Source: Chrysomallon squamiferum (Eukaryota > Mollusca > Gastropoda > Neomphalida > Peltospiridae). From it: 64,000 nt of DNA. The stretch is taken from positions 13,557,178 to 13,621,177 of the forward strand of contig CM022671.1 of the NCBI GenBank assembly GCA_012295275.1, given 5' to 3'. Positions 25,601-36,853 of this stretch are shown piece by piece. Under the pieces are notes generated by a model. It made no database searches. It saw only the letters and a program-made list of their open reading frames with translations, and was not told the DNA's origin. A program made the position numbers and the translations under genes. Position 1 is the first letter of the stretch; each line of letters starts with the position of its first letter.

Positions 25601-25949
25601 ATATTATCTTAATGGACAGCAAATTGTAGTAGTCAGTATTTCCTTTATTCGCTCATGTCCAAATGCGAAATATATATGTGGTTATATATCTATATATATA
25701 TTACAAGTTTAATAATAATAATAATAATAATAATTAAAATTAAATAATTAAATAATAAATATATAATGAACACATAGAGTTTATTTAAATACCATTCGAA
25801 GTTTAACTTTTGACATTTTGGTTTTAGCGACCCTAACCTCTCTAACGCAGTCATCATTTAAAGCAAATCATATATTTCATGGTGTACTAATATAATATTA
25901 TTATAAAGAAGTTTTTAAAAATCTCTTTGTATTATGCTATAAAACTGTA
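22694..25949. other. Spacer between the two GPCR genes
   Basis: It probably holds the promoter of the left receptor and the 3' UTR of the right one (poly(A) motif, plus TTTATT, at 25780-25785). It contains poly-A and T-rich runs and a short TAA run (25713-25733). A 62-codon plus-strand frame at 24783-24971 looks less low-complexity than its surroundings but has no splice sites or ATG. No gene is supported. Confidence 0.5.
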
Positions 25950-26978
25950 TCATTCAGGACCATAAGTGTCTTGCAAAAACTGCATGAAATCCTCTGCTTC
26001 CTGGCCTTCGCCGTCTTCTTCTAATTTTTTAGAATAATGTAAACGAATATTTTTTAAATAAGAAATTAAATTGTTTCTTATTTGCCTGTTCATTAACCCG
26101 TAGTATAGTGGATTTAAGGTAAACGATGTAAATCCTATCCATGAGACAAATGTTTCGAGTGACTCCCGATTTTGAAGTTGCCCATGTACAGCGCCATAAG
26201 CATGTACAATGAAAAACGGACCCCATAAAGTGAAAAAGCTAATGCAGGGCACTGATATTGTTAAACATTTACGAATTACATCCAGCCACCTAATGGCTAA
26301 ACTTTGTCGCGGTATCAGATATGTGGTGAAATTGTTTTGTTCTTGTTTTCTTATTTTTAAGATAACCTGAACTATTCCCAAATTGGTCAATAATAATATC
26401 GTTCCAGGAATGGCAAAACACCATATAGTAACAAACAAAGCATAAATTCTATCCGCTTCCGAACCTTCCCATGTGTAAGAGCAATACATTTTATATTCTC
26501 GATATGCATATTTGTTAATTCCAAGAAAAGGCACGGCAGCCAGTATTACGCTTTGTACCCAAATAAACAAAATTACGACCATTACCTTTCCAAGAGTCAT
26601 ATGTGCAGCATGGTGCATGGGATGTCTTATAGAATAGAATCTTTCCAAGCTAATAAAACAAAGAGTGCATACAGAGGCATGAATACAAAAAGAACCTAAA
26701 AATCCACTTGCTATACACCAAACAATATTATAAGGCCATGTTTCCTTTACGAAGCACAAAATACTTATAGGCACTGTGCTCACTGAAGAAAGAAAATCGA
26801 CAATGCCCAAATTCAGAACAAATATATTTGACAATTTAAGCCTTAGTTGGAAAAATTTCAAAACTGCAAAAATTATGCTGACATTAAATATGATGGCTGT
26901 GAAATTAATAAAAAACATCAACAGAACTTCGAAGTTTTTGAGGTGTTCATTTCCTGTAGATGACGCGGAGTTCTTCAT
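25950..26978 (-). CDS. GPR161-like class A GPCR, short paralogue
   Basis: A single-exon frame of 342 residues, clearly paralogous to the receptor 3.3 kb away: shared PMHHAAHMTL after TM3, YCSYTWEGS in loop 2, LWGP in TM6 and DFMQFLQD in the tail. Landmarks: ERF (112-114), Cys88/Cys166 for the extracellular disulfide, D61 in TM2, NPLYY (289-293). The third intracellular loop is only about 30 residues and the protein ends six residues after the DFMQFL motif. It therefore lacks the long loop and the 110-residue tail of its neighbour. The start is ATG at 26978-26976. A tandem intronless pair in the same orientation points to local duplication. Ligand and signalling are unknown. Confidence 0.9.
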   Translation of the reverse strand: MKNSASSTGNEHLKNFEVLLMFFINFTAIIFNVSIIFAVLKFFQLRLKLSNIFVLNLGIVDFLSSVSTVPISILCFVKETWPYNIVWCIASGFLGSFCIHASVCTLCFISLERFYSIRHPMHHAAHMTLGKVMVVILFIWVQSVILAAVPFLGINKYAYREYKMYCSYTWEGSEADRIYALFVTIWCFAIPGTILLLTNLGIVQVILKIRKQEQNNFTTYLIPRQSLAIRWLDVIRKCLTISVPCISFFTLWGPFFIVHAYGAVHGQLQNRESLETFVSWIGFTSFTLNPLYYGLMNRQIRNNLISYLKNIRLHYSKKLEEDGEGQEAEDFMQFLQDTYGPE

Positions 26979-27707
26979 TGAATCGCATGCTCACAGAGTT
27001 TCGTGTATAATAAGTGTATCACCTTTCAATGTTGTTCACTGTTAGAGATTGCAAAAATATGTCAGATATGTCATAATTCTTCAGGTTTTTTAGTGTTCAT
27101 ATCCATCAACAACTGCAGAAGTGTCGAATTAGTATCAGTTTTGTTTTTCGGTCCAGTAATATATTGTATGTCATTCTATGAAGTCCACTCTTAAAATCAT
27201 TTGTTAAAAGTCATTAATTATATTCATGCGAAGGTGACTATTTTGTCCATATCAAATGTAATGGGTTTTTTTTTCTGCATACCATTTGTCGTCACCGGAT
27301 AAAAGAACATTTAATTACTGATTTCACATCAGTGCAAAACACATTATTTCAAGTAAGCGAAACAAAAAGTGAATCCAATATCTGTCGTTGTGGACCGAGC
27401 GTTCAACTAAATTTTAACTTTATACGTCATAATGACGTCATTATTCGTAGATTGTTAAAAGAAATATTTATTCATTTATTTGTTTGTTTGTTATTATTAT
27501 CCACGAAATATTCCACTATTACAGCTAGTTTTTTCTTTTTAATAAATTGGTTTCTTTGTTGTTGTTGTTTTGTTTTGTTGTTTTTTTTCGTTTTTTTCTT
27601 TTGACATGGAAAACCAAAATTAATTCGGTATACGGGGGGGGAGGGTGGTGGTGATGTAATACGTCATCGTGGAACTTATAAATAAAATCATACAGAGGTG
27701 GTTTATA
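26979..27707. other. 5' flank of the short GPCR
   Basis: AT-rich sequence with T-rich runs (27500-27600) and a short G-run. No coding exon seen. It presumably carries the receptor promoter, but no specific element can be named. Confidence 0.4.
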
Positions 27708-27715
27708 CTTTAGGT

Positions 27716-27994
27716 CAGGCATGGGCAACCTTTTTCGAGAAGCGGGTCAGTTGAGACATGGCTCATCGTCAGGCGGGCCGAGGTACTAATTTAGGCGATT
27801 TTGTGTTTTTACGTAGAATTTATTTTAATAAATTTTTCATTTTCATTTACTTCAGGTACTGTTATAATAAAAATTTACATGTGTTTTAGTATATTAGTAG
27901 ATACAAAATACACTCATATAAAATTTGAATTAACGTTATTTACCTTGTGATGGCCGCTCAGAAAGACGCGCAGGCCGCAGTTTGCCCATGACTG
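27716..27994 (+). mobile_element. Non-autonomous hAT-type DNA transposon (MITE)
   Basis: A 279 bp element bounded by terminal inverted repeats: the left end reads CAGGCATGGGCAACCT, and the right end reads CAGTCATGGGCAAACT on the other strand. It is flanked by a perfect 8-bp direct repeat CTTTAGGT (27708-27715 and 27995-28002). An 8-bp target duplication with CAG-type ends is the signature of the hAT superfamily. There is no transposase frame, so movement would have depended on an autonomous relative. The intact duplication suggests a fairly recent insertion. Confidence 0.9.
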
Positions 27995-28240
27995 CTTTAG
28001 GTAATTATAATTTGAAATTATAAACTTTACAGGATACCTGAGAGAGAGATATATATTGTTTATTATGAACTGTTTCAAACTGATACAATCATCAGTGTCA
28101 CGTAATACAGTTGCTTGCCTTCATTCTCACATTATTTATTTATTTAGCCAAGGGGTTATATTTCCGTGCATTTGGAAAACCCTCCATAAAGGACCCTGTT
28201 AAAGAACTAATACAGTGACTCCTTAAAAGAATAACTGAGG

Positions 28241-28827
28241 CAAATGTGAGCCTTATACGCTTACCTATGTATAAATAGGTTAATTAATAGTAATTTATAA
28301 GGCAAAGATTTAAAAAACATAAACAAAATTTCTGTATGGTATCTATTCATATATTAAAATACATTACGACTTGAAAATAATAATAGGAGTATTTCAGTGA
28401 TGGTGATGATGAACGTTGAGGACAATGATTACGATAGTGATGATGATGAAAAATAAATAATTTGTAACACTTTTACTAACAACGATAGAAATTATTTTAT
28501 TCGATGATTCCTCAATAAGATCGAATATCCAGATGAATTCTGTTTTGTAAGGCATAATTAAAACAAATTTTAAAAATAAATAAATAAATAATAATAAGTA
28601 CATTCTTTAAAAGTTAAAATTTAAAAAGTTTGTAGAACATCGATCATTTTAATTTGTTTCAAATTAGAAACTGCTGTCAATAAAATTACCTACACTGTAT
28701 TGAAAAGGAGGGGACATAACTCTTATATCTTAATAAATATTTTTCTCATTCCTCTAACTAAGGGGAATAACTCTGATCAACCAATCAAAATTATTCAGGG
28801 GGTAAAATGGCCGGGAAATGTTCAAAG
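28241..28827 (+). repeat. Dispersed repeat of about 0.6 kb, copy 1
   Basis: Aligns in order over its whole length with 62598-63200. Shared blocks include GAGCCTTATA, TATTAAAATACATTACGA, a GATGATGA-rich tract, CCAGATGAATTCTGTTTTG, AGAAACTGCT, AATAAAATTACCTACACTGT and AAGGGGAATAACTC. The right end (GGGAAATGTTCAAAGT) lies about 95 bp upstream of the SUV39H start codon, so the repeat probably forms part of that promoter. This copy carries a CCAATCA box (28781-28787) that is missing from copy 2. Confidence 0.8.
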
Positions 28828-28921
28828 TTGCGCCATCAGTTTCGGACTTAACTAAATGTATCATTTATATGAAAGCACTTATATATATTGCTGAAGTAAT
28901 TTGATTGAGTGCTGGTTGAAT
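28779..28921 (+). promoter_or_regulatory. Putative SUV39H proximal promoter
   Basis: A CCAATCA motif at 28781 is followed by the only GC-richer patch in the area (GGCCGGGAAATG near 28809, then TTGCGCCATCAG near 28828), 90-140 bp before the start codon. No TATA box is at a fitting distance. This placement would suit a TATA-less CCAAT promoter. Inference only. Confidence 0.35.
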
Positions 28922-31900
28922 ATGGAAAAGAAACAAGTAGTCCAGGTGCCTTGTATTTCCGGTATACTAGATTTACAGAAAATGTGCCAGCGGGAAAATC
29001 TGCACTTTTCTGAAGAAACTAACCAATATCTTTTGTACCAAACTTTGAAGAAGGTTGGCCCAGTCGAGGCTCAGAAATTGATAAGTAAATGTAAGTTGTA
29101 GAATGCAGAATTAATTTTTATATTGGTGGACAGCTATCCAAAGCCAATTAACATTCTATCTCTACTTTTCTTTTAACTGCAAAACTATTATTATTAACTT
29201 TATCGCAAGATACCTGTTACAGTGTTAGCTAAGTAAAGTATAATCGGGCTGCTTCATCTTTCGGTCTTTTAGTATTCTTCTTGACCGATGATGTAAAAAT
29301 TTGTCCAACACATTTAAGAAGAATATAAACACGTAAAAGATGGTAACAGTTATTACTTTATTATTATAAAGTAGTTAAGAATGCATTATCCTTTAACAAA
29401 AGCTTCTGTTGTAATAAAGTTAAGATAAAAGCCTACAGACACGAAACAAAGATTGCATTCAAAGATTTCAGTGAGTGAAATGCTTACACTGTAAGTTACA
29501 GATAATTTAATGTTGAAATTTGAAATTAATGCTACAATTAAATAATGAAAATTTATAAATAGTACCACTACCAAGGATATTCCAGTTCACTGGTCTGTTG
29601 TCAGTGCACAGGATGGAGGCTAGATCATGGCCATAACTACACTGAGGCAAGTGAGCCAATGACAATTATATATATATATATACACAAAGGTTTTTATAAA
29701 AAAAAAATATAAATGGCTAGAATTGAGGATTTTCCATCTTTCAAGTCGGAGCTTCTGGGGGTCTTAGGCAGCCCAAAGACACCTTACCCCAATTTTTTGG
29801 GCCTCGGTCCTATAATGGGATTAAGTGGTTTTACCTCAATTCAAAAAGAGTCTAGTTATGGCCATGTAAATTGGTGACATTATCCATCTACCTAAGCATA
29901 TTCCAAAGCACATGGTAACATACAGTTTGTAAAAAGACTTTGCTGTTTACTGAAAAAGAGTAACCTATCATGTAATGATAGCAATTTTATTCTCCTTGTT
30001 TGTATGGGTTTTAACTATGAAAATGGGCACAATGCCTTTGTGATGCACATTTTATAGCTACATTTATTTTTATTTTGTAATATGATTCACGTATTTAGTG
30101 AGTAAAGTGAAGGCTGGTTGGTAAATGCCTACAGTTTGATACCTTTGATATGTAATAGATATTTCAGATGCCCATATAATTGCTTAATGATAGATATTAA
30201 AATGTTTTGATGGCAGGCAGATGTTTTCAGTATTTCTACTTAACAATTTAGTGAAAAATATAAACTAAAAAATAATAAAATTTTTACTTAATTTATTATT
30301 TATTGTATGCAGAGAGCAAATACATCTCCAGAGATTTTGTACACAAAGTATAATTAAATCTTTCAGATTAAAAATGTATTTGGTCCATCTTTAATGAATG
30401 ATTCTTCCAGCATTAAATTCTGAATTTAAGATGTAAAATAAAAAAAAGATGTATAAGAATAAAGAATAATTTGTATAAAATATAATAGTTTAAAAACCCC
30501 ATACGTCATTATTTATTAAATATTTTCATTAAACATTTAAATATTTATCAATGTATCATATTACTTCTAACTAATAATATTAAAAGTAATTAGCTCTCAT
30601 TGTGTTTTTAAAAAATGCAGCCAAAAACATAATTCTGTATGGTATATATGTAGTTTCATCAATGTCAGATTTTTAAATATTTTTAGTGGTTGAGAGTGGT
30701 GACATTGAATGGCAGTCTGATGAAGATTTTGAAGTTGAGGACATTTTAGAACACACACAAGAAAATGTATGTACTTTTTTATTTAATTTTTATGTAGAAC
30801 ATTCTGATGCTGAAAAATAATGTAAAGTGTAAAAGATAGATTCCAAAATATTTTTTTTCTGTTGTGCCATCATATATTAAATATAACAGACAGACACACA
30901 CACACATAAGGAAGTTACTGATACGTGGCCTGTGAGGCATGTACTGGCACCCCTAATTGTTGGAAAAAAATGAAATTACATATACATAATTGTTTCTATC
31001 TTTATTCCAGTTTGTCAGTAAGAAAATATTAAAAAACATGTTTTGAGAAAATTCTGATTTTGCAAACTTACATCTTTCACAAATCTATATGCAGAAGCAT
31101 TTCAAGTATTTAACATATGGATACTGTTCATTTTTTCTAGATTTAATCCCTTGCTCAGATCTAAGCAAACAGCTCACCAAAATTGGCTCTTAAGTCCAAA
31201 ATATGATGGCATTTCAACAGTTTTCTCTCAAAATAAAATAAAATGGCTAATTATTATGCATTTTGTTCAGAATGAAGAGAGATGATACAAGAAACATTAA
31301 AACCAAAAACACAGTAGGGTCAGATGACCGAGTTCAGGTCACCTGCAGGGCAAAATAGTTCTCTTCACCAACCCATTCTGACAAAGCAATTTGCATGTAA
31401 AACTAAGTTTCACTTTCAGTCAGTATTTCATCAACTTCTTTGAACAAAAAGTTTGAGAATTTTTTAATATCTGGATCAAAAATTAAAAAAAATAATTAAT
31501 GCCCTTTGACATTCATGTTCATTCTGTTATTTTCAAGGTAAGTCTTCAGTCATAGTTTAAACCACGGCCCATTCCTAACAACTCGCTTAGTGAGAACACA
31601 GATCAGTGTCAGAGTTCCCTTCTGACCAACACATGGCTGTTGTTTAACATGTCCCATGGTTTTGCCTGATATTATCAGAATAATCTCTGTGTAAATTAGA
31701 AATGTTGCTCTTTATTGTGGTACACATTATATGCTTGTTTGAGCAAAAGAATATTTGTGCTGATCCAGGAAAAGATAGCAGTTTTGAAATGATTCAGGCT
31801 TTGCAGGCACTGTGTTGAGAAGATGTCAGGACCTGAATAAATTTCTTTTTAAATTAGGTATTACATATTTTTGGTTGTCAAACTAAAATGCTTAAAACAT

Positions 31901-34900
31901 GTTTTGGTGCTTGTCTGCTATATAATATTTTAGCTATAATTAGCTGTGTTTTCTCTTTATATTATCTGGAGGGAAAAAAACAAGAATTGGTGTATTGTTT
32001 TTATCAAACAAGGCAACTGACACTGGTCTTTTGATTTTATTTGAATATTTACAGTCCTGTTTTACTGTATAATAAGTGTTAGAACTACTTGAAATATTAC
32101 TGTATTCTTTTGTTGTGTATTTTTTTGTTTATTGACCAAGACAAAAGTTGCTTTGATTTTAGGAAACAAATTTTGCCACAAATAAAATATCTCAGAAGTC
32201 TCTGATTACATGTTACACAGAGTACTTAATGGCTGTCACAGCTGTTTATTAATTGTATTTCATCTAAACCACTATATATAAATAACAGCTGTTACATAAT
32301 GTCATTGGTAATGTTTTATCCTGTGGTTTGGATGTAGATTTTGAGTCTTCATAAACTGATAAAGTAAAGAATGCTGAATGACAGCTCAGTGCATTTCAAT
32401 ATTAAACATTAATCGGTATCTGATACACATATATAGTTCTGGCATAGTCTCTTCCACCATTCTCTAAGCAGATTTTATTATCAGCTAGGGTTTATTTTAA
32501 TGCATCACTTTGAAATAATTTTATTTTTATTTTATTTTTTTTACATCCAAATCATGAAGCTTTGAATCAAAACTAAAAGAAAACAGGAACTGAAACAAAA
32601 GTAAACAAAAAAAATCCATTAAATAAGCTTTTTTAAGTTTTCACATTTATTTAAAGTTTATTCAGTAATAATCTTTGTGTGTGTGTCTGTCACCTGATTA
32701 TTTCCATTTTTTCTTTAAATAGAATGTTTCATATTACCTTATCAAGTGGAAGGGTTGGAGTAGCAAATACAATAGTTGGGAACCAAAAGAAAATCTGAAC
32801 TGCAAGGATCTCATTGAGACTTTTCATTCAGCAAACCAGCAAAGGAAGAATTCAAAGTCCAAGAAGAGGCAAAAGCCTATCATGAATGATGCAGACAGAT
32901 TGAAATACACAAAGAAAAGAAGAGTGGATGAGCTTTTTGCACAGCTTGTTCGTTCCCCACTGGGGGAGCGCATATCTCCACTGAAGCTTCTTTCACTATC
33001 TAGTCCCACTAAATTTAAACCTCTTATGTACAAAGGTCTTATTACAAACAAAGACAGAAAAGTACCCAAATTCTGCCCAGCACCAAACTATTCGAGTAAA
33101 CGAAGTAAGAGCTACAGACTAAAGAAAGCTGAAATTCAGAAAGCTCTTGAGGAATGGGAACTCAAGTTAAACAGTATTTCAATCGATCCAGCTCCAATCA
33201 AGGTGGAAAATGAGGTGGATTTGGAAGGGCCACCTGAGAATTTTGAATACATTGTGGATTATAAAGCAGGGGAAGGAATTGAGATACCCCAAGACCCGCT
33301 TGTTGGCTGTGAGTGTACTGACTGCCTACACAACAAAAAGGGTTGTTGCCCTTCAGCCTGTGGTGCTGAATTTGCTTACTATAGGCACAAAAGGGTTAGA
33401 GTGCCAAAAGGCTCACCAATTTATGAGTGCAACAAGCGGTGTTTGTGTGATAGTAAATGTCCAAACCGTGTGGTACAGCAGGGCCGTAAACACAAGGTTA
33501 GCATCTTCCGCACATCCAATGGAAGAGGTTGGGGAGTGAAAGCTTTAGAGAATATAAAAAGAGGAACATTTGTCATGGAATATGTCGGAGAGGTATGCTT
33601 CATTACTTTGATTATATCTACAGTGTAAATATTAGTTATTCTGAGGTTTTTTTTAGTCTTCATTATGTTTACTAGTGGCATAAGTTTTTTTCATATTTTA
33701 TTGTTGTTAAAAATATATTTCACTACAATTTTCTACCATCTAATTTGCAATTTTAATACTATAAATACTTAAAAATGAGTGAGTGTGTCTGCACATGTAA
33801 AATTATAAAACTTGATCTATGATACATATTAAAATAGGCACATGATTATTAAAGAAGCTTGGAACATTTCAAACATTTTATCATATACTTTTATTAAATA
33901 TTATTTGTAGTATTTAAATATTTAAATTTTTGCTGTTCCTTTTGAATGAACAGGTAATCAGTAATGAAGAGGCAGAAAGACGGGGAAAAGTGTATGATGC
34001 TGAATGTAGGACTTACCTTTTTGATCTTGACTATAATGATGGTGACTGTCCTTTCACAGTAGATGCTGGTTACTATGGCAATGTATCTCATTTTGTCAAT
34101 CACTCAGTAAGTTTAGTATTTGGTTATTCTTTATAACCAAATGCACTAAACTTTCCACTCAGTATTTTGAGATGTCTTAAATTACATACAAAACAAATAT
34201 TTTTTTAATGCAAATATTAGTTACAAAGCAACATCTATTGGAAGAGTAGCCTGATATGATGTAAGTGAAAAATCCTTTTCTGCAAACCATTAATTTATTA
34301 ATTAATTCATCTTAGCATGGTACATCAGGTTTAATAGTTATTGTAAAAATTAAATAGTTACTTTGTTCATAAAAATGTAATTATGCTTTATTTTATAACT
34401 GTGAATTTCTCTAAATTTAATTTGGCAATTATATACCAAGCTAATTGTTTTACAGACTTCTAGTTCTATGGATAAAGAAAAATGTATCAAATAATTTTGT
34501 TTATTTTAAAAATAAAAAAATTAATGATAATGATTGTCAAATTAAACTCATTTACATTAATTTTATTTGTATATATATATTGGATCTAGGGTAGCAAAAT
34601 AAAAATAAGTTAATGGGATCTAGATCATTTGAACTCAGGACCCTTGTGCATTTTTAATTTTTAATCTATTCTTTCTTTTAGTGTGACCCTAACCTGGAAG
34701 TGTATGGTGTGTGGATAAACACCCTGGATCCACGTTTGCCACGAATTGCCCTATTTGCCCGACGAGATATTCAGAAAGGAGAAGAATTAACATTTGACTA
34801 CATGATGACTGGTATAATAAAGTACTTTTTGAGTAACAGTAAAATTTGATTATGTTGTTATATTTAATTCTTTTGGATAGATGTCAAGTTTTAATTTGAT

Positions 34901-35531
34901 ACATAATTGTATTTTATTGGTGGGGGGTCTTTCTTTTATTTATTATAATAATGTTAATTGGAATTTTACATTATGCTTAAAATAAAAGTAAAGAAATTAT
35001 TTTATGCTTATGTTTAAATCTAATTTTATATGAAAAAATAAAATAAAAACTATGTTATTTTATTTGTATTGTAATCTGTTTTTCATAATTAAAAAAGATT
35101 TTTGTTCCTAAATTTAAAATCCATTTTCAGGAGATACCACACTGAAAAATCCTCTTATGACACAGGAAAATTCCCTTGAAAATATGGTGTCAGATCCACC
35201 AGATATTTCAAACAGTATAGACAAAGACACCTCTGATCAGCCACCACAAAAATGTGTTTCTTCACAGGCCAAGATCCAGTCTTCTTTTTTAAGAAACAAG
35301 TCGCCAAAAAAATTTACATGCTCACCACACAAATATACCTCACCTAAAACATCAATTAAATCGCCACCAAAACAAATGTCATCTCAGATTATTTCTGATG
35401 TTGGTGCAGGAAAGGATGGTTCCACAAGTGAAGATATCAGTTCTGAAGCAGAAATTCCTATACCTATTAGACAGCAGTATCGAATTGTCTGTCAGTGCGG
35501 ATCATCTAACTGCAGGAAATATCTTTTTTAA
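28922..35531 (+). CDS. SUV39H1: SUV39H-type histone H3 lysine-9 methyltransferase
   Basis: Six exons keep one frame: 28922-29090, 30687-30766, 32723-33592, 33954-34106, 34682-34811 and 35131-35531, giving 600 residues. Nuclear enzyme that trimethylates H3K9 in heterochromatin. Residues 11-25 (VPC...LQKMC) match the SUV39H N-terminal motif. The chromodomain (about 68-120) keeps aromatic-cage positions F71, W92 and W95. A Cys-rich pre-SET domain (VGCECTDC ... CPNRVVQ) is followed by SET with GRGWGV (350-355), NHSCDPN (422-428) and FDY (462-464). Post-SET has C588, C590 and C595 and ends RKYLF. All catalytic signatures are intact. The protein is longer than the roughly 410 residues of the vertebrate enzymes, mainly from a Ser/Lys/Pro-rich segment of about 120 residues between SET and post-SET and a longer linker after the chromodomain. 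There is no eIF2-gamma fusion. The start is the first in-frame ATG. Confidence 0.95.
29091..30686 (+). other. SUV39H intron 1
   Basis: Perfect donor GTAAGT and acceptor ATATTTTTAG, phase 1. It contains a possible small inverted-repeat element (29626-29866) and AT-rich sequence. No other gene is seen. Confidence 0.8.
29626..29866. mobile_element. Possible MITE with 18-bp inverted ends
   Basis: CATGGCCATAACTACACT at 29626-29643 matches the reverse complement of 29849-29866 at 17 of 18 positions. The 241 bp between and including the arms has no coding frame. A target-site duplication is not clear (TAGAT versus TAAAT at the flanks), so superfamily and exact ends are uncertain. Confidence 0.45.
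30767..32722 (+). other. SUV39H intron 2
   Basis: Donor GTATGT, acceptor TTCTTTAAATAG, phase 0; it splits the chromodomain. AT-rich with a short AC run near 30893-30905. No internal gene was recognised. Confidence 0.8.
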
Positions 35532-35704
35532 TTCTTTATGTTGTATCATTGATCACATTTTTATTTTCAATAGAATTTTTATATAAAACAAGGAAAATTT
35601 GTTGTATTATTTGACCATGTTTGTGTTTTTAAACTTTTCCATATTACATTAAAAAAAACCCCAGATATTATTATTAGAAAAATTTTAACAATATGTCTTT
35701 CTTT

Positions 35705-35752
<48 letters not shown>

Positions 35753-36853
35753 TATACATATATAGTTCTTACAAATATATATTTTTAATGATAAACAGGG
35801 AAAGAGGATATATTTTATTTTATTTTTTAATGTTACTTACATAGTACACTCTCTCATTGCTATATATAGTAAATTGGGTATTTCTCAACTTCACAATGTA
35901 GACCAAGAGAGAGATGATGTGATATAGTTGCACATGATATGGGTCCAATATAACTAAATATTAATAAATCTTTTAATGAAATACATAACATGAATGATTT
36001 TCTTTATTATTTTAAGATAGGAATATATCTAATCTTGTATGTCATTGGCAAATGTGAAGAAAGATTTGTCTAATGTTGTAAGATGAATTCATTTTTATAG
36101 ATGTATCACAGAATGTATTAACTGGTTAATATTGTTTTAAATAGAAAAACAAATTAATTACTTGTTTGCTGTTTTAATTTTAATTTTATTTTTTATTTTT
36201 TTTAACTTTCTTTTTATATGTACAAAAATTAATGCTACATGATCAGCTGCTTTGTTGTATGTCAAAACCTAGATTTTGACTAATTTTCATTACATCTTTA
36301 AAACTGTTGAAAAGTGTTTCCTTTCATAGATGCACTGGATAAATATGTATCAACTGACAGAAATGTCCAACTTTTTTTTTTTTTTTTTTTTTTTTATGAA
36401 GTATGGCAAAACTTAAATTCTGAAAAATATAATGATTTCATAATGTATAAAATACTGAACTTAGAAAAGACCAGTTAAGACATACTGAATATCATATTTA
36501 CATTTATTAATACTTTATAACATATTTTATTTATTAATGTCTATTCCTGAAGTGCCTTTCATTTTCTATGTCACTAGCTGTTTACTGCATTTTATATGTT
36601 GTTTAAAATAAAACGGTTGGTGATAGAGATTCTGAAAAAAAATGAAATTTTAGCAAGAAATTTTCTTTTTTTTTTAACAAGTATTTTATTATATATTTTT
36701 AAAATTTACACATACACACACACACACACTAATATGGTATAGTCATGTTAGAATTTGTTTGGTGAAAAAAATAGAGCAAAATATATGTTTACACTTTTAA
36801 ATGATTTTAATAATGTTGCTTTTATTCTTTTGAATTTGTATTTGCACAAAACT
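35532..36853. other. SUV39H 3' flank
   Basis: Probable 3' UTR and spacer. Contains an (AC)n tract (35707-35750), a poly-T run (36369-36396), and an AATAAA motif at 36607-36612 that could end a long transcript. No coding exon was seen. Confidence 0.5.
35707..35750. repeat. (AC)n microsatellite
   Basis: About 22 AC units in the probable SUV39H 3' UTR or flank. Confidence 0.95.
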
